From Deferribacteres bacterium (GTDB taxonomy: Bacteria; Zhuqueibacterota; Zhuqueibacteria; Zhuqueibacterales; Geothermadaptataceae), in the NCBI GenBank assembly GCA_020633675.1, contig JACKDE010000003.1:744001-808000 (forward strand): DNA of 64,000 bases. Reading direction: 5' to 3'. This document shows, piece after piece, positions 43,428 through 52,509 of the stretch; positions within the stretch are counted from its first letter, which is position 1; every line of letters starts with the position of its first letter. The notes beneath the pieces are model-generated. The model saw only the letters and a program-made list of their open reading frames with translations, did no database searches and was not told the origin of the DNA. The position numbers and the translations under genes were made by a program.

Positions 43428-43456
43428 ATTATATAAAAAAAAGTAATAACATACAA
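43428..43456 (-). promoter_or_regulatory. sigma-70-type promoter for the ypdA-lpd-lipB-nuo-E2-lipA string
   Basis: Read on the minus strand: TTGTAT (complement of 43451-43456), a 17-base spacer that is T-rich near its end, and TATAAT (complement of 43428-43433). This is a full -10 match and 4/6 at -35, placing the start of transcription about 45 bases before the ypdA ATG. It is the best promoter I find in the window. Confidence 0.55.
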
Positions 43457-43693
43457 GTTAAAAGAGGCCGGATCAGCACAGTTTTCTGTGAAAAAAGCTG
43501 TCAGGCAAAGGTACAGAAAAACCAAAGTGCGCGCGCTTAGAAATTCTGCAGCACGACACCCTTTTACACCGCATTTCTATCGCGACATTCTCCCCTTTTT
43601 CTGACAAAGCGCTTGCATCTTTATCATGTCGATGACATATTTTGGCAATGCGCTTATGACCAAAAAGCTGACAATCTAAACGGGAACAAACAG

Positions 43694-44461
43694 ATGGCAA
43701 AACCTTTCGAACGAAACGCTGCAATCGTCACAGGCGGTGCGATCCGGCTCGGCCGCGCCATTAGTCTGGAGCTTGCCCAAAAAGGCTACGATGTCGCGAT
43801 CATTTATCACTCATCCAGCGATGAAGCGGAAAAGACAGCATCAGAAATCCACAAGCTGGAGGTGCACTGTGAGCTTTTTCAGGCTGATTTGCGGCAGGTG
43901 GACACGCTTCCCGCCCTATTCAGCCATATCATCGAAAAATTGCCGAATCTCCGCGTACTGATCAATAATGCTTCCCATTTCAAGTCTGGCCCGATCAGCA
44001 AAACCGATGATGCATTTTTGCAGGAAATGTTTGCCATCCATTTAAATGCGCCCTTTGCCCTCACCCGCGAATTCGCGCGACATGGCTGCAAAGGCAACAT
44101 CATCAATTTGCTCGATACAAAAATCACAGCAAACGACTACGACTATGCCGCTTACTACCTGGCCAAAAAAGCTCTCGCCGAGTTCACCAAGATGGCTGCG
44201 CTGGAGTTTGCCCCGGACATTCGCGTAAATGCGGTGGCGCCTGGACCGACCATTCCGACCGCCGGCACCGGCATGACTGAGTTCGATGAAGAAACCATTG
44301 CTGCAATTCCGCTTAAGCGTTCGGCAACAACAAAAAATGTCACACAGGCAATTCTACATCTGCTCGAAAACGACTTTATCAATGGCCACATACTCACGAT
44401 TGATGGCGGAGAATCGCTGAACTCCGGCAGCGGTTTGATTCAGTCGCGCATTCCGGACTAA
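43694..44461 (+). CDS. pteridine reductase-like short-chain dehydrogenase
   Basis: 255 residues from ATG 43694. NAD(P) site T-G-G-A-I-R-L-G-R-A-I, N-N-A-S-H and Y-Y-L-A-K-K-A (Tyr-Lys pair). The usual catalytic Ser strand reads I-I-N-L-L-D-T-K, with Asp in the Ser position, as in Leishmania pteridine reductase PTR1 and FolM, so reduction of dihydrobiopterin/dihydrofolate-type substrates is likely. Ends with I-L-T-I-D-G-G-E-S-L. Single gene, convergent with the phospholipase D family gene 8 bp on. Confidence 0.85.
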   Translation: MAKPFERNAAIVTGGAIRLGRAISLELAQKGYDVAIIYHSSSDEAEKTASEIHKLEVHCELFQADLRQVDTLPALFSHIIEKLPNLRVLINNASHFKSGPISKTDDAFLQEMFAIHLNAPFALTREFARHGCKGNIINLLDTKITANDYDYAAYYLAKKALAEFTKMAALEFAPDIRVNAVAPGPTIPTAGTGMTEFDEETIAAIPLKRSATTKNVTQAILHLLENDFINGHILTIDGGESLNSGSGLIQSRIPD

Positions 44462-44468
44462 ACGCGTT

Positions 44469-45731
44469 TCAAAGCCAACGCTTGAAAGGCAGGCAGAGCA
44501 GGCGATAAAACCGCAACATATGCGGCAATGCATCGAAATCGTCCCGGCTAAAAATGCCATTTTTCGGATCGGTGCGGAGCTGCTGAAAAAAAAGCTGCAA
44601 CTGCTGCACAATCCGAACATCCTCCGTCACCAGCATGGCCTCTGCCAGCCGGTCGTCGGCGGAATGCTCAAAATTATAGCTTCCCAGCCAGGCGATGCGA
44701 TCGTCAATCAGTACAAACTTGGTATGCTGGCCGAGCTCGTGTTCGTAAATGACGAAACCGGCATCCAGCATAACCGGATAGCGCGCACTGGCGGACAACC
44801 ACGGCAAACGGGTTACGCCACCGAGTGCCCCGCGATGTGAATGGTGGATTTCGACGCGAACTCCGCGACGGGTTGCAGCCAGCAGCGCTGAAACCAGGCG
44901 CGGGTGGGGCTTGAAGTAAAAACTCGTCAGCACGACAGACGACCGCGCAGCATTAATATGCTCGACCAGCGCACTGGTGATTGGATTTTTGCGTTGCTGG
45001 ACAAATGGACTCAGCGGAGATGGATCATTCGCCGGTATAGTTGTTAAAAATTCAAATGAATATGGTAAATGGCCGTTCCGCATAGTGTCTTCATGTGCTG
45101 GCAACACTTTTTCAAGATCAGCACTCATTGGCTGCGGAATGACCTGAAAAAGGTCATTGAGCATGGCCGCGACAACCGGGCCTTCCAGCAGTGCTGAAAA
45201 CTCCATCCAGCGGTTGAACGACATCTGCGAGATGTTGCTGCTCGAAAACAGCATCTGCCGCTGCTCTGAAACCTGATATTTGATGTGATAGCCGCTGCCA
45301 ATCAGGCGTTGCAACAATTTCGGTGGCCGGTAAAATATGAGCTTCGCACCACCGGCACGTAAATCATCAAGTAGCGCACGCAGCTTTTTTTTGCCATCAG
45401 CGGTCATTAAATTGCTCGACAACGTCTGCCCGAAACCATCGACAATGAGATAGACGCGCACACCGCGACTGACCGCACGTTTCAATGCAGCTAAAAAGGT
45501 AATTGCATAGTCGTCATATTCAATGTAGTAGGTGGAGATATAGAGAAACTCGCGAGCTGCATCGACCATGCGCAGGCGCGCCTGCCACTCCTGCTGCCGG
45601 TCTAAAATCAATTGGAATTGCGTCGCGCTGGTGCTAAACTGCTCATTGTCAGCACTTTCAGTCAGTCGTTCCGGAGCATTCGCTTTTTCCAAAATTTGTT
45701 GCGGCGTGAGCAATTCTCGCTGTGTTTGCAT
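44469..45731 (-). CDS. phospholipase D superfamily protein (cardiolipin synthase-like)
   Basis: 420 residues with two PLD repeats. The C-terminal one is canonical: H-T-K-F-V-L-I-D-D-R and G-S-Y-N (~330-350). The N-terminal one (~170-190) reads H-I-K-Y-Q-V-S-E and S-S-S-N, so Asp is replaced by Glu and Gly by Ser. No membrane helices, unlike ClsA, so it resembles ClsB/C or cytoplasmic PLD proteins. It could make or hydrolyse phospholipids; the family alone does not decide it. Confidence 0.85.
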   Translation of the reverse strand: MQTQRELLTPQQILEKANAPERLTESADNEQFSTSATQFQLILDRQQEWQARLRMVDAAREFLYISTYYIEYDDYAITFLAALKRAVSRGVRVYLIVDGFGQTLSSNLMTADGKKKLRALLDDLRAGGAKLIFYRPPKLLQRLIGSGYHIKYQVSEQRQMLFSSSNISQMSFNRWMEFSALLEGPVVAAMLNDLFQVIPQPMSADLEKVLPAHEDTMRNGHLPYSFEFLTTIPANDPSPLSPFVQQRKNPITSALVEHINAARSSVVLTSFYFKPHPRLVSALLAATRRGVRVEIHHSHRGALGGVTRLPWLSASARYPVMLDAGFVIYEHELGQHTKFVLIDDRIAWLGSYNFEHSADDRLAEAMLVTEDVRIVQQLQLFFQQLRTDPKNGIFSRDDFDALPHMLRFYRLLCLPFKRWL

Positions 45732-45797
45732 GCAAGGTACTTTTCGTTCGTGAATATGCAGATTGTTAGCGGCAAATTTCGGCTACAAAACAATCTA

Positions 45798-45825
45798 TCT
45801 ATAACAAGAAATTTCGCTTTATCAA
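45798..45825 (-). promoter_or_regulatory. possible sigma-70 promoter for the phospholipase D family gene
   Basis: On the minus strand: TTGATA (complement of 45820-45825), a 16-base spacer, and TATAGA (complement of 45798-45803), 67 bases before the gene start. On the plus strand TATAAT at 45850-45855 lies 17 bases before the SDR start codon, too close for an ordinary leader, and lacks a -35. Confidence 0.35.
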
Positions 45826-45872
45826 AACAGAAAACAAATCTTTTCACCCTATAATGCCAATTTTGTGAGACG

Positions 45873-46646
45873 ATGAAACAAAAGAGAGTTGTGATTGTGA
45901 CAGGTGGCAGCGCTGGTATCGGCAAAACGATTGCGCAGCAATTTGCCCAGGTGGGCGAGCAGGTTTTTATTGCGGGCAGGAATACGGATCACTTGCTACA
46001 GGCAAGCGATGAGATAGTTAGGCAAACCGGCACGGCAGTCGGAACCTGCGTGGCCGATATCTCGCAGGTCGATGCCTGCCGTGCGTTGATCGAAGATATT
46101 GCTCAAAAAGCCGGCCGCATCGATGTTTTGGTCAACAATGCGGCCCAATTCGATTTTGGTGAGGCATTGGGCTTTCCGCCCGAGCGCTGGCAGCACATCA
46201 TCGCGACCAATGTTTCCGGGGCATTTTATTGTGCGCAAGCCTTTGCGCAACATGCAGTGCAGCAAAAATCCGGCGGCTGCATCATCAACATCAGCAGTAT
46301 TGCTGCCAAACTGAGCGTGCCCGGCTACTTTGCTTACGCTGCCAGCAAAGCGGCGCTCGACAATCTCACCCAATCGCTGGCGCTCGAGTGGGCGCAATAT
46401 GGCATTCGCGTCAATGGCGTGGCGCCCGGCCATACCAACACCGCGGGCATTCGCAAGGCTGTGCATGCTGGCGAACTCGATCAGCGCGCTATCGAAAGCG
46501 CCACGCCTCTTGGGCGCTTAGCAGAGCCTGAGGAAATCGCGGACCTGGTATTTTTTCTGGCAAGCGACAAGGCAAAATACATCACCGGCCAAACCATTCT
46601 CATCGACGGCGGCCGCAGCGTTGATGGGCGTTTTTCACGAAAATAA
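45873..46646 (+). CDS. short-chain dehydrogenase/reductase (FabG-like)
   Basis: 257 residues. T-G-G-S-A-G-I-G-K-T-I (cofactor), N-N-A-A (structural), catalytic Ser in I-N-I-S-S-I-A-A-K, Y-A-A-S-K (Tyr-Lys), and C-terminal T-G-Q-T-I-L-I-D-G-G-R. A classical SDR of unknown substrate; 3-oxoacyl reductase, glucose dehydrogenase or similar are possible. It is divergent from the PLD gene with only 141 bp between. Confidence 0.88.
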   Translation: MKQKRVVIVTGGSAGIGKTIAQQFAQVGEQVFIAGRNTDHLLQASDEIVRQTGTAVGTCVADISQVDACRALIEDIAQKAGRIDVLVNNAAQFDFGEALGFPPERWQHIIATNVSGAFYCAQAFAQHAVQQKSGGCIINISSIAAKLSVPGYFAYAASKAALDNLTQSLALEWAQYGIRVNGVAPGHTNTAGIRKAVHAGELDQRAIESATPLGRLAEPEEIADLVFFLASDKAKYITGQTILIDGGRSVDGRFSRK

Positions 46647-46791
46647 CCAGGCGCTGTTCTGCGTTTATTTGCTCTTGCCTTGCTCTCCAGCCTGATAAAT
46701 GACCATAATTTCTGAGCCGGACAGAACTTCCTGAACCGCCCTTGTCTATTTGGTGCTTAATGCTTTTTCATATGATTTAAGGGAGCACGTT

Positions 46792-48258
46792 TCAACTCTG
46801 CGATGCTAATTTTTCGCGTACACGCGGCATGATCAATGCCAGCTTCATGCTATTTTGCCCCCAGTTCGCAATTTTCTGATAGATTGCATCCGCTTTTTCT
46901 GTTTCTCCTTTTTTCGCATAAATTTCGGCCTGCATATGAGCGATGATTGGATCCATCATCTTCGATTCGTCAAACAACTGCAGTGCTGCATCGAAGTCGC
47001 CTTTTGCCATTGCCAGCCGCGCGCGAGTCGCTGTCAGCGGGCGGTTGCTTGCCGGATACTGGCAGTCGGCCAACGCCAGCTCATATTTTTTCAGTAATTG
47101 TTCGGCTTTGTCGAATTCGCCCTGGACTATCAGTGCTGTGGCTTGCCATCGCAGCGCTTCGAGATCAAATTCCTGCCGCATTTGATCGGACAAATCGACC
47201 TGCCCGATCAGTGCAATCGCCTTTTTGTAATACTTCATGCCTTCCGCCGGCTGACCCATCTCTGTGTAAATATCACCGAGATCAGAAAAGGAGTAGACGC
47301 GGAACGCGCCCAAATCTTCTCTCTCTGCAAACTTCTGGTATCGGTCATAAATCGCGAGCACTTTCGGCATATTGCCTTCATATACATAAGCGACAGCTTG
47401 CCAATACATCGCATTGGTTTTGCGCTCACTTAGTCTTGCGTTATCTTCATATTTTTGATACATTTTGTATGCATTTTCGAAGTCGCCCTTCAGACAATAT
47501 AGATGGCCGGCTTCCCGGAGCGAACTGATAAAATTGCGATCTTTTTTGCTTGCCAGCTTAAATTGCTCGAGTGCTTCTGCAGTCTTGCCCATTTTTCGCA
47601 ATAAAAGCGCGTAAGAATAGTAAGGATTCGGATGATCTGGCAAGAGCTTGATATACATTTTAATGTTTTGCTCAGCCTGATCCAACTGGCCGTTTCCCAT
47701 CTGTTTCAGTGCCATTTCGTAATAAGCCGGGGCAAAATCGGGATCTAGTTTCAATGCTTTGTTGTAATAAATCATCGCCGGCTCAAGCGAGGTGAGATAG
47801 CTCGATCCTGCCAGCAGAAGAATCCACTTGTCTGTAGGATAGAGCGTGAGCAACTCATCGAGATATTGCCTTTGTCTAAGTGTATCTTCTTTTGCCCAGC
47901 AATCGAAATACAAGATGAAATCTTTTTCAGCTTTGGATATCTGATCGATCAGACTCAGAGCCTTGCTAAAATTACGGTAGTATGCATCAGCGCTGGGAAC
48001 TGAAAAGGCGTAATGCAATTGCGCCATCGCAAAATCCGGGTCGAGCTTCATGGCTTTTTTTAAAAGAATAGCTGCGCCATCCCGATCGGCATTGACAAAT
48101 TTGTCGCGCGCCTCCATAAACAGGCTACGCGCCTCATCCGAGCTTGTGGTGATCGGCATCATGCTCTGCTGCGCGGCCACAATAACGGGCAGGCAGATCG
48201 CAACCAGCATGATGATGAGCCTATTGGCTCGTATCAATTTTTGATTGTGAATGATCAT
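46792..48258 (-). CDS. exported TPR-repeat protein
   Basis: 488 residues with a signal peptide (M-L-V-A-I-C-L-P-V-I-V-A-A-Q-Q). The remainder is a run of at least eight TPR-type helical pairs (A-A-I-L-L-K-K-A-M-K-L-D-P-D-F-A; A-M-I-Y-Y-N-K-A-L-K-L-D-P-D-F; A-L-E-Q-F-K-L-A-S-K-K-D; G-M-K-Y-Y-K-K-A-I-A-L). Likely a periplasmic or outer-membrane scaffold. Single gene; partners not evident. A 154-bp gap separates it from the holin-like gene upstream. Confidence 0.85.
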   Translation of the reverse strand: MIIHNQKLIRANRLIIMLVAICLPVIVAAQQSMMPITTSSDEARSLFMEARDKFVNADRDGAAILLKKAMKLDPDFAMAQLHYAFSVPSADAYYRNFSKALSLIDQISKAEKDFILYFDCWAKEDTLRQRQYLDELLTLYPTDKWILLLAGSSYLTSLEPAMIYYNKALKLDPDFAPAYYEMALKQMGNGQLDQAEQNIKMYIKLLPDHPNPYYSYALLLRKMGKTAEALEQFKLASKKDRNFISSLREAGHLYCLKGDFENAYKMYQKYEDNARLSERKTNAMYWQAVAYVYEGNMPKVLAIYDRYQKFAEREDLGAFRVYSFSDLGDIYTEMGQPAEGMKYYKKAIALIGQVDLSDQMRQEFDLEALRWQATALIVQGEFDKAEQLLKKYELALADCQYPASNRPLTATRARLAMAKGDFDAALQLFDESKMMDPIIAHMQAEIYAKKGETEKADAIYQKIANWGQNSMKLALIMPRVREKLASQS

Positions 48259-48412
48259 TTTTTACCTCCTGTGAATTCTGGAAAATCGTTTCATTTTTCC
48301 TTAGTTATCTGCAAGGCCTTTCAAGCTCCCAACCAAACTGTGGCACTGCATCCTTTAATCGCCAAAGTCTGTTTAGGACTTGGGTGAATCCAATCGCATG
48401 CAAATGCGCTTT

Positions 48413-48679
48413 CTATTTGCTGAACTTTGCCGAGAAAATATTATATAAAAAGCCAAATACCAAGCCGCCAATGGCTCCGTCCAGCAAGGCGTAGAGCGTA
48501 CCCACGACCACATCGCCAACGGTGCCGCTCACATCAAAGCCCGGATAAATCGATGCCGCAATTTGCAGCAGCGCGTTGGCATAGCCCGGCAGCAGCAGGT
48601 TGCTGATGCCTGCTAAAAAAACCAGACCACCCCACATGATGGCGCAGGTCAGCGCAATTGCCTTCAGATTTAATTTCAT
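48413..48679 (-). CDS. small holin-like membrane protein
   Basis: 88 residues with two hydrophobic segments (C-A-I-M-W-G-G-L-V-F-L-A-G-I-S-N-L-L and G-A-I-G-G-L-V-F-G-F-L-Y-N-I-F). It resembles a small family annotated as bacteriophage holin in many environmental genomes (M-K-L-N-x-K-A-x-A-L-T-C start, G-x-V-G-T-x-x-A-L-x-D-G). No lysis or phage genes adjoin it, so a phage role is unlikely. It follows the 1040-residue secreted protein gene by 16 bp. Confidence 0.7.
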   Translation of the reverse strand: MKLNLKAIALTCAIMWGGLVFLAGISNLLLPGYANALLQIAASIYPGFDVSGTVGDVVVGTLYALLDGAIGGLVFGFLYNIFSAKFSK

Positions 48680-48695
48680 GATCGTACCCCTTTTC

Positions 48696-51600
48696 TTAAC
48701 GCAGCAAGCTCATTTTATTGATCATAATGACCCTTTCCCCGCTTTTAGCCAGTGCTTCAAGGCGATAGAAATAGATGCCGCTCGGTGCCAGGCTGCCATT
48801 CCAACTCATGCCCCGCCAAATCGCACGATGCTGCCCGGCGGGCAAAGTTGTTTCAACAAGGCGGGCGACCTCCTGCCCAATGGTATTGTAGACAGCTAAT
48901 GTCACCTGACTGGCTTCTGGAAGCTCGAATCGAATTTCGGTCTCAGGATTGAACGGATTGGGATGATTCTGGCCAAGCCAAAAAACGGAAGGCGTGGCTT
49001 CAATTGCTTCATCTGCTGCTGTGAGAATCTCTGTAGCAACAGCATGAGCATCAGAATTGGCCAATAGTGCGTGCGCCAAAGATGGGCCGATGAGACTCTG
49101 GCCGCCTGCTTTGATTTCGGCCGGAATCTTGATGATTGTCCCTTCTCCAGGCTGGAGCATTCTGCCATCCAGGCTGTATAGAACAATCGTCAATTCGCCA
49201 TTTTGATCATGACAAAGTAGAGACATCCCGGATGCAAACGCGGCAAGAACAGGCTGGCCTAAGAGTAAATTTTTCGAATCATATCGGATCGACAACTGTA
49301 TGCCGGCAATTTTATCCGACAGAGAAGTCCGTACCGGTATTTCAATGTTTTTGCCCGGCGTCAGCGTGACTGCAGGAATTTCAATTATGTTGACACCGCC
49401 TGACTTTGCCAGCATGGCTTGACCTGTTTCTTTACCGGTGATGAAATTCATGATGCAAACAACATCGAGAATATTGATTTGGCCGTCTGCATTGCAGTCA
49501 GCGACCAGCACCTCGCTTGCCGTTGGTTCTGGTGGCAGTTCGAGAATAATGTGTACGATTCTAACCAAATCGAGTACATCGATGATGCCATCGCTATTCA
49601 CATCGCCTTCGAGCTGGCCGAATCTGAAAACGCCATTGACTCCTGCAAATGGAAGGGCTTGCCCGGCAGCGTCCGAAAGGATTGCTTTTGAGAGTTGGAG
49701 AGCAATGCTGTCGCCGATTACGGCACTGCTTTCGACAGAATACACAATTTCGACAATGGCACCACTTCCGGGAAGAATCGTGGCGCCTTTTGAATTGAAC
49801 AACACAACGTTTAAAGCGCCCGAGGCATCCTCGCTAAAACCAACATCGAATGATGAAGCGCGATCTTTGACGCAAACCGAATCCACGGTCAGGAGATCAG
49901 GGATATCTGCCAGCGTAAACTGTACACCAGCTATTTCCCGGGAATTCTCTGCCTCAATCCGAACTCTGCCCTTGCCGCCGGGAATCGCTGTTGCGTTATC
50001 TACTGACAGGATCGTTTTCAACTGCCTGGAACCCAGGAATTGACTGATATTGGCGACGTATGCTTGCCAATTAATGCTGTTGTTGCTGTTCAGATAAATC
50101 ACCGCACGTGCGCCAGGCGCACCGGTTAGATCGCCATAGTCGAAAGCAAGGGCAACCGGTTCGCCGGTCCGCTGGTCTTCAACGATGATCGCACCATTGC
50201 CGATTTCTTCGAATACACAATAATGTCCCGGGCTATGGCCAATTGCCGAAACTTCATGAGGCTTGTGGCTAATCGGGTGGCTTGGAATGGTGTTGAACAA
50301 CGTTTCGATTGGATAACTAAGCTGCGCGACTTTTTGCTTAACGCCACCTGCTCCGATTTCATTGAGCAAGCCATCCCGCCAGCGCATCAATGCATCCCCC
50401 TGGCCGTCATACCAATCGCCGACAAAAAAGACTCTCCCACCGGCCTGCATATAGCTTTTCAGGGTATTCTGTCCCGCTGGTTCCGGCAGGTTAATGTAGT
50501 CGCAATACCATATCTGATCGAATTGATTCAAATCCAGGTTATGAACGGCTGCCACCTCTGGCTCGAATCTGACGTGATGTCCAGAAGCAGCCAAGGCTGA
50601 AGCATTGTCTGAACGGTCCTCGCCGACAACGAGAATATTGAAGCCACCTGAATTTGTTGTAGGCAAAATGCTTCGAAAAATTGCGCCGCTGCCGGTGCCG
50701 GCAAAAAGATAGCCTTCGGGATGCGCTGCAAGAGCGACAATATCTGCATCGGAAATGCCTGCGCTGATATCAGACCATGGTTCGCCAATTTCTGAAGCGT
50801 GAAAAGCGCCTCCCGAAGTCCCGGCAAACATATTTCCATCCCGATCAAAGGTAAGTGCCTTTATCGGGCTTTGTATCATGTCTGTATTGATTTGCCGCCA
50901 ATGATTGCCATTGTCCGATGACCGATAAAGATCTTCGCCTTTTACAGCGTACATATCTCCATTCAAGCTACTTTCAAAAAAATCAATGCCGGGATAGACC
51001 CAATCGGTACAGCCACCTGTCCAATTTTGCCCGCTATCCATGGACTGCCAGATGCATGCGATTTCCCAATGAACGCTGATATCGCTGGAGGCAACAAAGA
51101 CACATTCATTTGAATTTACTCCAAGAGATTGAGGGCTAAATCCACCGCCAAAAAGATTCTCGCCAATTAAGGCCCAGCTATCGCCATTATTCTCTGATAG
51201 GAACACAGCATTTTGTGCTGCAATAAAAAGATTTCTACTGGGTGCAACAGCGAGATCAAAAAAATTATGGGGTAGGCCGGAACTCACTTCAATCCAATTG
51301 TCCCCCATATCCAGCGAGCGGTAAACGCGCTGTCCCGCTATCGCAAAAATATGATTTTGCTGGTTGATGTCGAGAACCTGAACAGATGAATTGCTGAGTC
51401 CTTTAATGCGCAATAGCCAATGCTCGCCTTTGTCATTTGATCGAAAAAAACCCTGTGGGGAGCTTACAAAAATATCTCCGCACGAGTTGATGACAATGGA
51501 GGTAATCTTATCTGCAGGAGGTTTCGTTGTCGCAACCCAGAAATCTGAGTTTGAAATCCCAGCGCCGGGATCAATTCCGAAGCCTTCGTTTTCAAGCTTT

Positions 51601-51818
51601 TTGGATGTGCCAAAACCGTCATCAGTGTTGAAGTCCGCAGAAAAAAGGTTTTGAAGTGCATAGCTTATAAAAAATTGCTTCGAGGTCGTAGTACCTTCTT
51701 GTTTCGCTTTGCCATGCAATTCGGCCAAAGCACCGTAGACGCTTATTGGGGCTTGCGCATACACGAGTGCAATCAATTCAACAACAAATAAAAAAGCCAC
51801 ATGTACCAACTTCTTCAT
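48696..51818 (-). CDS. large multidomain secreted protein: BNR propeller, amidotransferase-like fold, cohesin, dockerin, cohesin, type A sorting domain
   Basis: 1040 residues with a signal peptide (~1-21). A six-bladed propeller (~95-390) is marked by R-S-x-D-x-G-x-x-W-type repeats, e.g. R-S-N-D-K-G-E-H-W, R-S-L-D-M-G-D-N-W and Q-S-M-D-S-G-Q-N-W. Residues ~395-600 look like a class I glutamine amidotransferase-like fold (I-L-V-V-G-E-D ... F-F-V-G-D-W-Y-D). A cohesin-like domain (~610-740), a two-loop type I dockerin (~750-810: D-V-N-S-D-G-I-I-D-V-L-D, D-C-N-A-D-G-Q-I-N-I-L-D) and a second cohesin-like domain (~825-935) follow. The C-terminus (~950-1040, N-H-P-N-P-F-N-P-E-T-E-I-R-F) is a type A sorting signal. 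Presumably surface-attached. Confidence 0.85.
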   Translation of the reverse strand: MKKLVHVAFLFVVELIALVYAQAPISVYGALAELHGKAKQEGTTTSKQFFISYALQNLFSADFNTDDGFGTSKKLENEGFGIDPGAGISNSDFWVATTKPPADKITSIVINSCGDIFVSSPQGFFRSNDKGEHWLLRIKGLSNSSVQVLDINQQNHIFAIAGQRVYRSLDMGDNWIEVSSGLPHNFFDLAVAPSRNLFIAAQNAVFLSENNGDSWALIGENLFGGGFSPQSLGVNSNECVFVASSDISVHWEIACIWQSMDSGQNWTGGCTDWVYPGIDFFESSLNGDMYAVKGEDLYRSSDNGNHWRQINTDMIQSPIKALTFDRDGNMFAGTSGGAFHASEIGEPWSDISAGISDADIVALAAHPEGYLFAGTGSGAIFRSILPTTNSGGFNILVVGEDRSDNASALAASGHHVRFEPEVAAVHNLDLNQFDQIWYCDYINLPEPAGQNTLKSYMQAGGRVFFVGDWYDGQGDALMRWRDGLLNEIGAGGVKQKVAQLSYPIETLFNTIPSHPISHKPHEVSAIGHSPGHYCVFEEIGNGAIIVEDQRTGEPVALAFDYGDLTGAPGARAVIYLNSNNSINWQAYVANISQFLGSRQLKTILSVDNATAIPGGKGRVRIEAENSREIAGVQFTLADIPDLLTVDSVCVKDRASSFDVGFSEDASGALNVVLFNSKGATILPGSGAIVEIVYSVESSAVIGDSIALQLSKAILSDAAGQALPFAGVNGVFRFGQLEGDVNSDGIIDVLDLVRIVHIILELPPEPTASEVLVADCNADGQINILDVVCIMNFITGKETGQAMLAKSGGVNIIEIPAVTLTPGKNIEIPVRTSLSDKIAGIQLSIRYDSKNLLLGQPVLAAFASGMSLLCHDQNGELTIVLYSLDGRMLQPGEGTIIKIPAEIKAGGQSLIGPSLAHALLANSDAHAVATEILTAADEAIEATPSVFWLGQNHPNPFNPETEIRFELPEASQVTLAVYNTIGQEVARLVETTLPAGQHRAIWRGMSWNGSLAPSGIYFYRLEALAKSGERVIMINKMSLLR

Positions 51819-52509
51819 GGTCCTTGCTCCTTTCGTTAATGCTCTGTTGAAAATATCACCTTACAGATCTTCCCGTAGCCGGTTGCACGCATGAATTGCA
51901 TTACCTTTAGCGATTCTCAGAAGTTTTGTCTGATCAAATGCCGCTACAGCTTCAAAATCCAATCGCAACTATTGCTTGATTCCTGTTAGTCCCTGGCGAC
52001 GGATACAGAATTGTGCACAGTGATTGGGGAGATTTAAAATCAAATCAGTATGCAAAAAATCCGATTTCAGGTGAAACTTGCCTAATTGCAATGTGCAAAA
52101 GCCGCGTGAGCGACGAGTTAATCAGAAGGGAATTCAGGATTGGTAAGGTGTGTTTCAGGCAGGGCGCGGATCAAGCTCGATACGCTCACGATTACAAAAT
52201 CCGGCTTGCAAGGAATGCGCCAACTTTACAGACATAAGCTGCATCATAATAAACAAAAGTTTAAGCCCAAAACCCGGACAAGCAAAATGGAAGGCAGTGT
52301 TGCGAATGAGCAACGATCGCTGAATAGCGTTGCAAAATTGCACATTTACGAATTTAGATCCAACACAGCTCCAAAGGCATCAAATCTTGCTGAGCCAAGT
52401 CGAACCTTGACAGTCGCGTCCCCAAATCACCTCTTGGTATCGCTCCAGGTTGACAGCATCTCCCGGGCTGAGCAGCTTGTATTCTGCCTTCACAATAAAT
52501 AGGCACAAT
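51819..52509. other. 690-bp intergenic region between the secreted protein and the sigma-54 activator gene
   Basis: No credible gene. Small hairpins occur, e.g. GTTGC-gaatga-GCAAC and CGCTGAATAGCG near 52297-52330. I searched both strands by eye for TGGCAC-N5-TTGC-type -24/-12 promoter elements, expected if the adjacent activator controlled the secreted protein, and found no good match. Confidence 0.4.

Noticed and set aside
48413..48679. Prophage remnant because of a holin-like protein
   Set aside because: No other phage gene, integrase or attachment repeat is near; the family is common in ordinary chromosomal loci.
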